A stretch of DNA of 64,000 bases from Galaxea fascicularis. Its lineage: Eukaryota; Cnidaria; Anthozoa; Scleractinia; Euphylliidae. A model generated the notes under the pieces. It had not been told where the DNA came from, did no database searches, and was given only the letters and a program-made list of their open reading frames with translations. Numbering within the stretch: the stretch's first letter is position 1; the number at the start of each line of letters is the position of its first letter. Of the stretch, positions 25,190 through 37,411 are shown piece after piece. A program made the translations under genes and the position numbers. Where the stretch lies: the NCBI GenBank assembly GCA_948470475.1, contig OX419339.1, positions 21,243,782 to 21,307,781 on the forward strand. The letters run 5' to 3'.

Positions 25190-26090
25190 AATTTTGGGAT
25201 TTTCAGTGGAGTTGAGAAAACAAACACGAAAATAATCTATTTACTGTCATCGCAAGTTAACTTGGAGTATATTCCACCCTCCCTTTTATTTGGCAGTTTC
25301 TGTCATAAAATTCGTCTCTTCTGTTGTCCCTTGTTTTCCCAGTTGTATGGTTTGTTTGTTGGTGTTGATTGTTTGGTGTCAATGTATCCTAGTAGTTAAC
25401 ACCGTAATTAGTACTAAAAGAATAGCTTGTGAGTTTATTTGTTCATAAAGTGTTGATTTAGTATAGAGTGTTGTAAAGGTAGGACCGTTAAAACAATAAG
25501 TGTGTAAGCCAGATGTTAGAAGAATTAATTATTGTGAAATCAATATTCGACCTATAAATGGAAGCAAGGCGTGGTAAACGGTTGTTAGAAAACAGTTGAG
25601 GGAAGGCGAACGAAGGAACGAAGGAAGGAAGGAAGACAGAGTTCAGGAGAAAGGTGTGGGCAGAATCGCTCAAATGTTCAGTGCTGAAAGTGTTTAGCAG
25701 AACTCCAAACCGTTAACAAGACTAAACTCCTTTGTCTGCGGAGGAGCAAAGTGGAGCGAGGAGAGAGATTTTACGGTAAAGGAAAGCGGCCGAGAAGCTG
25801 ATCGCCAGAGTTGGCAAACTGTGAACGGAAAGTAGTCCAAGAAAGTATCAAGGCGCCGGATAGCAGAAGGTCGGAGAAGCTGTTTGTCGTGGAGTTGGTT
25901 TTGTTGGAAAGAAAGAAGGAACTGAACTGTAAATAACCGCAAATAATTGTAAATAATTGTAAATACTCGTGAACAGTAAGTTAGTTAAGTAAGATTAGTT
26001 CTATTTGCGTTCGTTCGTTTCATGTCAATATCGTAATTAAATTCATTAGTTGTCTTTTTAAGAAGTCTGTGATGGCTAATTGTGCCCATG
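25190..26090 (+). other. unassigned 0.9-kb block with a purine-rich core
   Basis: Mixed T-rich then purine-rich sequence with an AAGG repeat around 25610-25640 and a three-fold AAATAATTGT repeat near 25940. It ends in several AGTTAGTTAAGTAAG-like repeats. It resembles an untranslated leader or a solo LTR, but no matching second LTR or clear target duplication was found. No gene seen. Confidence 0.25.
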
Positions 26091-28566
26091 TTAGTTATAT
26101 TTTGTTTTATTTTGTTTTTTTCTTCTCGGGCCATTGGGACCCACGTCACAGTTTCTTTAGTTAGGAAGAATAAGTTCGGTGTAGCTCAAAGCATTTGCGT
26201 TGTATGCCATTCAGTTTTGCAGTACTCAGAATTACAGCATTTGGCATCCATAAAAAGAAAGTGGACCGTTTTCTCTAACAGTATATTCATTCCAGGTACT
26301 GCTTCCTACTTTTTCTTCTTTCAGCTAAACTTGAAGTCTCCATGCAAACTGAAATGGTCATGAATCAGTACTCTGTACTTGATTCTGTTTCTTGAATTTT
26401 CTTAAAATTTCGATATTTTTCTATATACTCCTTTTTTCCTGCACTTCATACTGAGTAGATAAATATATGACAATTTAATTTGGAGTGCTCCCGGCCGGGA
26501 TCCTTTTCGTGACCTGCGAGTTTGACAAAGCAAATGGTGTCATTGCAACGGGAAAATCGCAGATCTTAAACTTATACAAATTACTTGAATAATTTAAAGT
26601 GTGCAGCGACAATAGAGCTCATAGACCTGAAATCAAGCCACTGACTCAGCTGAGTCATCAGTGTACTCGGTAAAAACAAACAGAGGACTTCGCAACTGGG
26701 TGGTTTTGTCTATTTCGTTAATGCAACTATCAAGAAGTTTTCAAACGGATTTGCTACAGCTTTCCCCCCGAAATAACAGAAAAACCTGTCACTATTTGAA
26801 ACCTAAAAGAAAAGCAAAGATTGAGAAATTACAAACTTACAATGTACCGGTTACTCTTTAAACAAGTGCAGGGGATTTGCTACAACTTGTCGTAAATTCA
26901 ACACCACCTTCCCATTTATTCGTAAGACCAGTAACTTTGTACGAAACATATGAGTGATAATAGAGAAACGTGCTCAGGCTAAAGGCACGTATCATGATGC
27001 ATTGGGCAGACGTAACGTCAGTACTTTCATGACATTTTCAACCTCGTTCCCTGGAAATCTTCTTTCCACCTTGAAAACAGAGACAACCCCTGAGCACGAG
27101 AGTTTGAAGCTCCTATCTGGAATAAGAAAGCAAAGCAGCTGGGAAACGCACTCCAGCCTGTTTTTAATATGCCGTGGATGCCTGAAAAGGCTTTTTTCAA
27201 ACTTGAATCAGTTTTATTTATTTTATTTTATTTAATCACAGTTAAAATGTAACGGTTTTGTGCACATACACCTTAACAGTACAACAATTGCACTAGTTGT
27301 CCCGTGATTTCTTCTCACATTCCCCCATGTGGCTATCTTCGTGCTTTACAAGCCTTAGATTAGCTTACTGTATTTAATATTGTCTATGAAATTCAGTATA
27401 TCACCTCAGTGAACAAGTGATTTAGCTACGTAATGCTACTGACTGCGCTAGTGTATTTTGTAGTTGTTCAGAAGAGAAAACAAATGCCACTTAAATTAGT
27501 CATAAAAACACCTTGTTACTATAGCTGTTATATGAGGTGACAGAAACATCCTAAACAGCTTTCCTTTTACATTGGTGAGGTCTGTTTTGTTTTCACTACT
27601 ATCGTGATAACACTGATAAAAAAAAAGAAATGACAAAAGTCGACATACTGGTAATTAATTTGTAATTTGTAAATCACAAATCTCAACGTTATCCGTTACT
27701 GGGTTTGCTTGATTCACCCACATAGAAAAATTGACCCTCATGCATACGGTGAGAACCACAATACGTAATTACTTTGCTAGTTTGTTCATCGTTTATGCCG
27801 ATCATATTTCGAAAATGTACGTTTGCTTTTGATTGAATGGTGGCTGTGGCTCTGCAGCAAAACAGTAAACTGAAAAACTATAATCACAATACAAAAGTCC
27901 TGGCTCGAGTTCTGACATTGACATTAGTTTGTCTGTAAATGTAATACAACAAGGAAAGAACTGTGGAGTTCCGCGGACGGAATTCGTTTAGAATCATGGT
28001 ATAAGTCTCTCTAATGTGTGCTTCTAAAAGAATGCGTTTTTTACTGCTACTGAATCCTGCAATAGTGTACCAGGCTCAAGCCTTCTTGGCTGCTTCTACA
28101 TCGTCCGGATCAATGTCTGTGAGACTAGTGGATGTGAATCAGAGCCAGTGATGACAGCCTCTCCTGTTTCATGTTAGCTCTGTTAAACGTATACAGCCAT
28201 TTAACGGCGGTACATCATAGCTCTAAAAGATGGAGAGGCTATTCAGTTGAATGCTTGCATGGCTGTTGTCGAAATTCTTCAAGAAAGTCGTGAACAAATG
28301 CTAACTGTTCTCAGATAGAGTAATTCAGTCCATTTCAGTAAGTGTTGAAGATTTAAGCATGGTGACTAGTGGGTAGTGGATGGTAGATGGTCCTTCGGGT
28401 ACAACTGAAAAAAAAGAACCAAAGAAGCGGAATTATGAGCTCTAATCAGTAACCGGTTTAACCCATATTATTGAATATCAAACACTGGATGGGAAAGTAT
28501 GATCTATTTTTCCAATGCTGTAAAAAAAATGCAAAACACAACATAGATTAATTACAGATATCAAGA

Positions 28567-28873
28567 GAAATGTCACGAGAAAAGCTACTAGTGTTGCTAT
28601 GGTTACGGCAAGGTCCGGAGTACCACGGGGCGCATGTTAACCGCTTTCGGTAGTTCAAGGGAGGGCGCTTATTGGAGAGGAGGTGCTATTCGGGACGGGG
28701 GGCTTCTTTCTTTTTTTGGCAAAGAAGGCAGCCGGATGAGAAAAACGTTATTTTATAAGGAATTGTGCCCTCTAATGGAAAATACAATCGAGAAACTTTC
28801 AGAGCCACCTTAAATTTTCGAAAATTTAAGGTGGCTCTGAAAGTTTCTCTAGTAGCTTTTCTCGTGACATTTC
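28567..28873. repeat. inverted repeat whose right arm abuts a 60-bp perfect palindrome
   Basis: 28567-28591 (GAAATGTCACGAGAAAAGCT...) is the exact reverse complement of 28849-28873. Immediately inside the right arm, 28790-28849 is a perfect loopless palindrome, 30 bp per arm, centred on AAATTTTCGAAAATTT. A GAGCCACCTTAAA from the palindrome recurs at 29183. This suggests a decayed, rearranged TIR element. No gene in the surrounding 26400-29600 block was recognised. Confidence 0.75.
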
Positions 28874-29669
28874 ACCTGAACCCCATGTACAGAATTTGTT
28901 TAAACTTTGCTAAAAGTTGCATCTCACCCTGCTTATCAAAATTCTGTAATAAAAAAATTCACCGTACCGTTTTTAAAATATAGGCGCTTAAAGCTGAAAT
29001 TAAGGGTGTTTTTAGCAGGTCACAGTGTTGCTATGGTAATCTATAGTGTCGCGAAAATAACACCAACGTATTCACCAATGATTGGGCAGTTTTTTGATAC
29101 CATGATTGTAACATCAACTGATAAAGAGTGGTAATAATGACCCATCAAAATCTACGTCTAGGAAAGTGCTGGGAACTGTTTTGAGCCACCTTAAAGGGTG
29201 CGTTGGATGTGCGAAATGAGTTGCTTGTGGTGTAAAGTGAAAGGTTTTATAATAGTTTATTTAATGCCTGGGAAACTCTGGTAAATGTATATGGTATGTG
29301 GCCGTAAATGTTGGGCTTTTTATAACTTTGTCAGCATTGAAATGTGTGAAGCGTTCCGATTGGTGCTGGTGATGAATGTTAATTGAACATTCAGTAATGA
29401 ACAAAATGAAAATCATGTGATTTCAAGATTGTTGCTATGGATATTTACCAATTTTTGAAGGAAAATGAAACTAGGTTCGGTGTTGCTGTAACAAGCGATT
29501 TTAGCCCATTGACTTCAAAACTGGCCGCGCGGCGCATGTTCTGGTCATGTCTAGTCTTCTAATGCAGTCAGTCATTTTGTGGAGAAATAAACCAATCAGA
29601 AGCTGTCTTCTGCGCACATTTTTAAGCGTCTTAGGAGGTAGGGGAAAGGGACTTTTTTGGCTGGCCGCC

Positions 29670-30371
29670 ATTCTCGTCCCCAGAGGCCGCGATTCTTTCG
29701 GTCAGCAACGAGAATAACGACCTCTGGTCTTTGACCTCTGGCCAGGTGCCCGTTTCTCGAAATTTAAAGTCCCGAAAAGCCATTTCTAAAACTGCGATAC
29801 GCTGGGCCCGGTTGTTCGAAAGCCGATTAACCTAATCCAAGATTAGTGTAAACTTTGGTTGCAGTTTTTAACTTTTGGATGGAAGTTGTTTCCGCTGCGT
29901 TTTGTTTTTCAGGATTGACTTCCCCTAATCTAAAATTTTGCAGAATATCAGCAATGAACAATGTTTGGGGATAGAGAATTAAGCGCCTTGATTAAGTGTT
30001 AATCTTGGATTAGCGTTAATCGGCTTTCGAACAACCGAGCCCTGGTCTATTACTATGATTTCAAGATACAAAAGGGCAACTTTGTCGCAAAATTTCATGC
30101 TTGGAAATATCGTCGTTTTCAAGATACATAGACAGTTATGACACCCAAAATACGCCCGAAAAGTTTCGGGGGTTTCGAGAAACGCACGCTGGAAATATGC
30201 GCAGTCGCACTGAAGGTGCAATTTTGAACCCGTTGGCAACCACTATTGTTTCAAACTTTTAGTTTGCAAGAGCTGGAAGTCCGTGATTCATGGACTTCCT
30301 GGTTTGGAACCAGCCAGAGGTCGTTATTCTCGGTGCTGACCGAAAGAATCGCGGCCTCTGGGGACGAGAAT
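29670..30371. mobile_element. TIR element with about 58-bp ends
   Basis: The left end ATTCTCGTCCCCAGAGGCCG and the following 38 bases return almost unchanged in inverted orientation at 30312-30371. One base difference is visible in the GTCAGCAACGAG/GTCAGCACCGAG stretch. A second inner inverted repeat (CCGTTTCTCGAAA/TTTCGAGAAACG) shows the arms continue inward. No transposase coding was seen. The target duplication is not clear. Confidence 0.8.
29804..30042. mobile_element. second MITE nested inside the 29670-30371 element
   Basis: GGGCCCGGTTGTTCGAAAGC at the left is mirrored by GCTTTCGAACAACCGAGCCC at the right, followed inward by GATTAA...TAATCC pairings. The sequences outside belong to the outer element on both sides, so this one went in later or the outer one formed around it. 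The end motif resembles that of the MITE at 36052-36198. Confidence 0.7.
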
Positions 30372-30419
30372 TGCCGATCGCATGAGATTGTGGAAAAGAA
30401 GAAAATGGCGTCATACGCT

Positions 30420-31227
30420 GGGTAACACGAAAACACTGACCCCCGGTCCACGGACCCCCACCACGGACCGGATCCGCGGACTACCTACGGACCGGTCCAC
30501 GGACTTCCCTTACGGACCCCTCTACGGACCACTCCCAAAATGGAATAACAAACAAAAAGACAAAGATTTCACTTACTGCTTCTCTAAAAGATCGCTTGTG
30601 TCGGCGAAATTTCAAGCATTATGTCGGGAAAATGTAACAAACCTAAGCTCAGTCTCGGGCGCATTTCTATATATTATAATTTCTAAGAGCTTTTTTCGGG
30701 GAGAAGAGATGCCAATGACACAAAGAAGGAAAGTTCTTATCTTCTGCTTGTGGCTTAATCGGACTGCAAAAGTTGTGTTGTTGAGTCGTCGTAGCTGCTA
30801 AGCTAATTGTGAAGCCTGGAACGAGTTCTCCTAACCCGCGGGAGAATGGGCCGAACAAAATGGCGAAGGGAATGCTCTAAAAGCAGCATAAATTTCGAGA
30901 CTTCACGGAGAATTCCCGGTCTTTCGTTTATACTTATAACCACAGCAAAGGAAATGGCAATGTGCAATGATTTAACTTGCGCCCGAGACTGAACGGAGCC
31001 AAGGTTTGTTCCATTTTCCCGGCATAACGCTTGAAATTTCGCCAACACGAGAAGCAGTAAGTGCTTGTATGAATGTTTTTTTTTGTTTTTTTTAATTTCA
31101 TTTTGGGTTTTGGTTTGGGCCGTAGAGGGGTCCGTAAGGGTAGTCCGTGGACCGGTCCGTAGGTAGTCCGCGGACCCGGTCCGTGGTGGGGGTCCGTGGA
31201 CCGGGGGTCAGTGTTTTCGGGTTACCC
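30420..31227. mobile_element. 808-bp foldback element with a 9-bp target duplication (Mutator-like)
   Basis: Both ends start GGGTAACNCGAAAACACTGA in inverted orientation, and over 100 bp of end sequence is nearly identical. The inner parts also pair (for example CGGCGAAATTTCAAGC at about 30605 with its complement near 31035), so almost the whole element can fold. The flanks 30411-30419 and 31228-31236 are both TCATACGCT, a 9-bp duplication typical of Mutator-like transposons. The terminal arms carry many GGTCCGTGGACC-like subrepeats. No transposase is encoded; the short frames inside are palindrome by-products. Confidence 0.88.
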
Positions 31228-31247
31228 TCATACGCTCATGGGTCCTA

Positions 31248-31403
31248 AATAGGCCATATTCGTATTCTCGGTATTGAACTGGATCTAGCATGAAGTGGAG
31301 GCTCTTGCGGGGGAATACATTTAAATATAAAAAGATTCCCCCGCAAGAGCCTCCACTTCATGCTAGATCCAGTTCAATACCGAGAATACGAATATGGCCT
31401 ATT
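31248..31403. repeat. perfect 69-bp-stem hairpin
   Basis: 31248-31316 is the exact reverse complement of 31335-31403, with an 18-nt AT-rich loop. It starts AATAGGCCATATTCGTATTC. It stands only 11 bp from the target duplication of the 30420-31227 element. With no mismatch in 69 bp it is either recent or maintained. Non-coding. Confidence 0.92.
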
Positions 31404-32203
31404 ACCAAGACTTGTATTTCTTCTCTTAGAATTGAGATGAAGCTCTGTGGAGCCCAGAATGGAAAGATATAATCCTAAAGATAAATCGACGGTGAAAAAA
31501 TGAGGTCATTGATGTTATAAACCGACGAAAGATCGTTTCGCGATGGAACTGCTTTGATTTCCGAAACACAACCTGGAGTCGGCTCAAAGAGTTGAGCCGA
31601 ATCGCGGACTTGAAATGGGTTTTATGATACCAGGAAAGATGTTACAGGACGTTAATAATGTTTTTGAATTTCTAGTTTCTTTTTTAGACTTGTTTGACTG
31701 ACCGTTTGAGCTGAAATAGTGTGACGTTTGTTTTTGGCTTGGAAAGTCGCGCTATTTGCGATGGAGTGATCGCTTTCAACAGAGGCGAAGCATGTGTGAA
31801 GACAGCGTGTTTGTGTTCACGCTCGCAAGGAAACCGAACGTTTTTCGCTCAAAACAAAATTGTTCATTATCCCAATAAAATTTTCGGCTGGAAAAACTGT
31901 TTGATTGTTTTGTCTTCGTTAATTCATAGTTGTCTTTAGAAAGCGAAGTTTTGTTGACATCGACTAATTTGTATAATAGCGTTGAAATATGACATCCAAG
32001 CGGTTTCGGTGAACGATCGTACGTAAAACTCATAAACAACGTCAGCGGTAAACACGCCTATCCGATCGTTCCTACTTCCCCCGATAAATTCTCGATCTTT
32101 AAAAATGTAAATGTAATTTGTTTACTCACGGAACACCAAAGAGCTCAAGAGAACTCGTTCAAAGATGTCCGTGCATCCAGATCAAATTGGAATTTGAAAA
32201 TGT

Positions 32204-32335
32204 TGGTTTGGGGGAGAGGGGAAAACCGGAGTACCCGGAGAAAGATCTCTCGAAGCAGAGAAGAGAACCAACAACAAACTCAACCCACATACATGTATGG
32301 CGCCAAGGCCGTGAATCGAACCCCTTCTGGCTATT
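32204..32335 (-). mobile_element. SINE fragment (tRNA-related)
   Basis: On the minus strand the fragment begins GGGGTTCGATTCACGG, a B-box-like T-arm. It continues into TTGGCGCCATACAT, GAGTTTGTTGTTGGTTCTCT and CTCCGGGTACTCCGGTTTTC. This pattern is that of a dispersed anthozoan SINE family, as I recall it. The 5' head with the A box is missing. Confidence 0.5.
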
Positions 32336-32399
32336 TGCCCCTGAAAAATTAAATTTGGGGGGCTACTTTGCTGTGTTATAATTTATCGCGCACAGGGAC

Positions 32400-33277
32400 A
32401 CCAGATTAGTGTGCGTTCTCTTTCGTCGAACGCAATAATAATATCCTCACTGTACTGAAAGTGCGCAAATAATCACAGCTGAAACTTGCCTTCCTACGTG
32501 AACCGTGGGTCAAAACTGAAAACTGTCAAGAAAATGAACGGTTAAAGATAAAAAAAAAATCGATAAATAAATCAGAAATAAAGAAAAGGAAAACTTAAGG
32601 CACACTTAACTTTCAGTTGCCTGAAAAGTTTATTCAGTTTTAAATAAGATTCAAAAGTTTGATCCAGTTTTTATTCAGCCTTGCAAGCGTGAATAATCCA
32701 GTAAAAATTACTATTCAAAAGCCTCTCGAATGGAGGGTGAGGCAGTTAATTGGTTTTCATTGTTTCCAACTGTTTGAGAATGGGTATAGTTTGTTTTGTG
32801 ATAAACTTTTCACAAAATCAAATATTTCAGTTGTCGTTCTGGCTATCGATGCTGGTTCACAGTTCAATCAGCATGAATTTTATGAGCTTCAAAGTTGCCA
32901 GGCTGAATGACCATTTTCAAATTTTGAACACCCACGTGGGCCACTCCGTGAATTTTTTCTCTCCATTTTAATTTTATCAGCCCAAGTGTAAAACTTAAGT
33001 TTTGATAGAGTCATAGGTTTGTATGGGCAAGTACAGTGACTATGTCCTTCTAACTAAGCTGCGTCACAACATTAGTCCTACCGCTACGTTTGCGAATGAG
33101 GTGATCAGATAACAGGAATTAAGGAATCAATTTAAAACCTTGAGCGCAAATGTGACTGAATTCCGAACCACTTTCCCGACCTCAGAAACATTTTTTACGA
33201 GAATGAATTCTGACTAACGCTGAAATTCAGGTTCTTGATGCACCAAACCTAACTGATGGATGAATTAATAGATCGAT

Positions 33278-33318
<41 letters not shown>

Positions 33319-36045
33319 AGTTAGTTGGTTGGTTGATTAGTCGACTGATTGATTGGTTGATTGGTTGATGTAAAGACAAACGAAGTAGAGGATACCACCT
33401 TTGTTTTTGTGTCCTGTGAAACAACAAGCGAATCGACTTCTTACAATGGCCAAAAAACAATCAAACGAAGAGCACGTGAAACAATAAAAGGAATTGAGGT
33501 CTACACGAAGCTTGTTTGAATCATCCCAAGAGAGGATAATGGGACCATGATCCTCTCTTGATTATCCAATTAAATCGAGCTCGCAGCGGAGCGGAGGAGG
33601 CTTGTTTTTGCGGTTTGAAAACTTTACTGTATGGTCACTTGTAAACCGGCCATCGGAAGATGTAATTGTAACCACATCCTCAAGTAGTCAGTCTGCGGTA
33701 AAATCAAAAGCTGCTGAGCACGCAATATAGCAATTCTTCCAAAATGTGGAATGTGGTCTACAAACATACTGTTATGTGGCATAGCGCAATAACATTTTTT
33801 GGGGATGACTGAAATATAGCAAGGTTATGGATTGAGTGATCGTCATATCACGGACGGCAAACTGTATAAGCACGGGGACTATCTTCGAAAATCCAGTTTT
33901 GAATCACTTAAAATCTTCCGGTTTGAGTTTTAGACTCTGTCGTGAGGTCTTTGTACGTTGTCTTTCCTTCTTATCAGTCGTCCAAATTAAAATCATTCGA
34001 GTCCGCGGTTTCTGAAATAAGCATCCAAACCATCTTTGTTGATTGCTCAACGAATTACCCGTCAGATTTTTTTTCAATACTTTATCAGCTGTACGATGCA
34101 CAGGGCACATGCTATCAATGGACTTTCGGCAATTCTTGTGTGATGTTTATCAAGAGGACTATTAAAGCGCCGAACGAAGAAGGGAGGGGGAATGATTCCC
34201 AGTAGCATTTCCGCTCGCAAGTAGCAGAGTGAAGAACGGCACTGGGCGCCGTGTTTGTAATCAGTCTGTGACAATAATCAGTCACCATTTGTAGGCATAG
34301 AAAAACTCAGCTGAAGATACGTTTCGTTCAGTTGAGTTGGTAATTAAAAGCAGTTTAATTGTCTCAAAATTGCCGATGCCCGACGCGGCAAATGCTTTAC
34401 GAGTGGACGTGCAAGTTGCATATACACCGCACATCGGCTACTGATCGATTCATACTGGTCGTGCCCTCTCTTTCTTTAGTTGGTGGATAAATAAGGGCCA
34501 AGGCAGATAAACGCCAGGAACTATTTTCACTGAATAAATATGCTCCTCTGCAAACACTTAACTTCCCTCTACCACAGTGCTACGTCTCTACATGTGACAG
34601 TAATCTTTATTTAATTTATGTGTTTGTTTATTTATTTATTTATTTTTGATTCAGTAGTTTATACAATGTTTTGGTTTTCTAGCCTCTTGGCCCATTAAAA
34701 AGGGGCCAGAAGGAAAGAAAACCCGAATAATTGATTGATTTTTTCAGTGCAAGATTGTCGAATCAATTTTGCATTGTTGAGCCACAGTTTTTCTTTTTTT
34801 TTATTTTTGGTGCTAGTGGCAATTATAAGGCAAAGCCATCGTATATTACTAGACATTTGACTCGGTGGATCAGTTCCATTTAATTATTTTTGGTTGCCAT
34901 TTATCGAGTTCCAAGTTCTAGATCTGTTTACACTCAATTTTTTCAAGGTGGGTCTTGTTAGAGGTTTCGGCTTTTCTATCTGTCTGGCCTACAAGGTTTG
35001 TAACTGAATTATTTAACTTGGCGCTTTTCCTCGATCCCGTTGATAAGCTTATTTTATCAGCTGCAAGATAAGCTCTTAAGCTTCTTTACAACAAACTAAT
35101 GCTAAGCTTTGTATCTCCCGGTATTCATGCTGCTTATTTTTATAAGTAAATCTATTTAGTTGGCGACGAAAAATACGTTACTGAACCGGCTTACTTGATA
35201 TTTGTAATGCAGGAATGAAAGCAAGACCCAAGACTATGGATAACAACTTGCTGCCATACTTGTGAAAATCTTCATTCCAGAGCTGCTTCTCGAACAGTCG
35301 ATCATGTTCTTGTTCAGCTCTATGACAGTTTTCAAGGCAAGTGAGGCGTCCACTTGAAAAGGATCACGTCTGTTTGTGTTGTTCATCCAGTTCGGCACAG
35401 CTTTCGACTGCGCCGTCGTTCAGTGTTTGTCTTTCTTCTTTTCAGGATAAAGAACTAAAAAGCCTAACTATAAATATAACTGAATACACCATGGGCGCGA
35501 AGTTTATTACATTCATTTGGTTTAGTAGGATGAAACGCGACCGAATAACTGCATACATAGACTGGTTGTTAAACTAATTTTCGCTAGACTTGAAGTCACC
35601 ATTTGAATGCGAAAATAACAAGGGATTTACCCCCCAGCCCACACAGATCAGTGACATCCATCATACTATTACAGATATCAGGGTATTAAAAATGTGTTTT
35701 GAATTCTCATCAGAAGAAAATGTTACCACTCCGCACCGTCCTTCATTACAAAAAAATCAGAACTGGAAATCCTGGAATACAGTTAAAGCCTATGAAAAAA
35801 TTCCCTGTAAAATTGGATTTCTGAAATATTAACCTCCCGAGAAACGGCTCAGGACTTACATCAGGAAAAAAGATTTAACGTGATCAAAATCTCAGCGGAA
35901 TCATAGGAATGCTGGAAGTGACAAATATTGATAACTTTGATATTTCTATCACAAACTTAAAATAAGTATCATGCAAGACATTATCATGGGCACCTAACGA
36001 CAATTTGAAGGATAATTATTCAAATTTCGTTTTACTGTTTTTCCA
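32400..36045. other. intergenic, no gene recognised
   Basis: Only short open frames without motifs. Contents seen: the GATT microsatellite at 33272-33366, a 10-bp stem (AAGAGAGGAT...ATCCTCTCTT) at about 33527-33558, and TTTA tracts near 34621-34650. Confidence 0.5.
33272..33366. repeat. (GATT)n microsatellite
   Basis: About ten perfect GATT units followed by degenerate GGTT/GATT units. Simple repeat. Confidence 0.9.
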
Positions 36046-36051
36046 GGTCCT

Positions 36052-36198
36052 GGCCCCGGTTGTTCAAAGGCTGGATAGCGCTATCCACCGGATAAATATC
36101 TATCCAGTGGATAGTACAATTAGCTTTTCCAATACTTATCCGCTGGATAGTGATTTATCCAGTGGATAGCGTTATCCAACGTTTGAACAACCGGAGCC
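36052..36198. mobile_element. 147-bp MITE with internal GGATAGCGCTATCC palindromes
   Basis: GGCCCCGGTTGTTCAAA at the left mirrors TTTGAACAACCGGAGCC at the right. The interior alternates GGATAGCGCTATCC, ATCCAGTGGATAG and TATCCGCTGGATAG, so it can fold several ways. CCTGGCC occurs just outside or at both ends. I recognise the end motif as belonging to an abundant coral MITE type, from memory and not checked. Confidence 0.8.
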
Positions 36199-37231
36199 TG
36201 GCCTTTTATTTTAGTAATTCAATTAACGGAAATACGTTCAAATTGCAGTTGCGTCAGCGCCCTTTGCCCGGATGTTTTTTTGTGTGTGTGTGTGTGTGTA
36301 GCAAAATTTCAAGACCAGTATATTATATCAATTTATATGCTCCTTTGAACAACGACGCCAAAAAAGCTATTGGTCGCACTCGGCCAATTTGCCGTCTTCT
36401 TGAATTGCTGCAAGTCGGTACGGAATGAACTTTATGGTATCGGAGAAATCTGTGACGATTAACAGAATGTTCGAACTCTGCTACCGATTTTACTGACTAC
36501 CGAAACCAGGTGCTTTTAGATACGACAGGAGTCCCGTAATCGAATTCTGCATGCATCAAATTCATGGAAAATGCAAAAAACAACAACAAACAAACAAACA
36601 AAAAACAAAAACACCGCCGGTACTCCACCATCTATATTTTCTCAAAAAATTCCAAGGGAAGTCAGCGATACGCCGTTGAGAGTTTTAGTGCCCTTGGTTT
36701 GAATGTGTTCGAATCAATTATCACCCGTTTGTCATATATTTTGCAACAATTTACTCTTTCATGTTTCAAGCAAGGGGAAAGTTTTATTTAGTGACGATGC
36801 AAGCCATGACATGAGCGCGTTTCTAAAGAGAAATATCTCAGAGAACTCCGTGGGATTATCGTTGCTGGTTTTATTTGGAAAAATATTTCCTTTTGAATGT
36901 TCCCTAAGTTGCAAAAAGAATAACCTTTCGAGAAAACCCTGAGGAATGCTCTTGGGTCCTGGACAAGGGCATTTCAACTAAAGTTCGTGTAACTTACTGG
37001 GCCTCCAGAGTATTGATTTTGCTGGGTCCCTCTGCGAACAGCAAAATAATTTACCATGTGGTCAGCATTTCCACCATTTTGCCCTGTTTGATGCGTTTGC
37101 CATTAAGCTACAGAAGCCGAGGCGAAGAAGCCAATATAGTAAGTATGAGACTTTTGGAACTGTTCGGCTACAACATCAATGAAGTACAAATCTGTAAGCG
37201 ACAGTTAATCTCGCAAATCCCTTGAAACTAA

Positions 37232-37408
37232 GGGCCTGATTACATGAGCCAGGCTGGCCCGGTTAGCCGGGCTGCTTCGGTGTGGGCTGGCCCGGTTGTC
37301 ATGTAATCACGAAGTTGATTTTTGTTGCGTTTAACACACATGCCGAGATCCCGGCAAACTCAAACCAGCCCGGTTAACCGGGCCAGCCCGGCTCATGTAA
37401 TCAGGCCC
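37232..37408. mobile_element. MITE, first of a tandem pair, TAA-flanked
   Basis: GGGCCTGATTACATGAGCC at the left mirrors GGCTCATGTAATCAGGCCC at the right. TAA stands at 37229-37231 and at 37409-37411. The interior (CCGAGATCCCGGC, GTTGATTTTTGTTGCGTTTA) is shared with the neighbour at 37412-37671. Confidence 0.8.
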
Positions 37409-37411
37409 TAA

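Noticed and set aside
30382..30801. 139-residue plus-strand frame.
   Set aside because: Lies in the foldback element, and its first part is translation of GGTCCG subrepeats.
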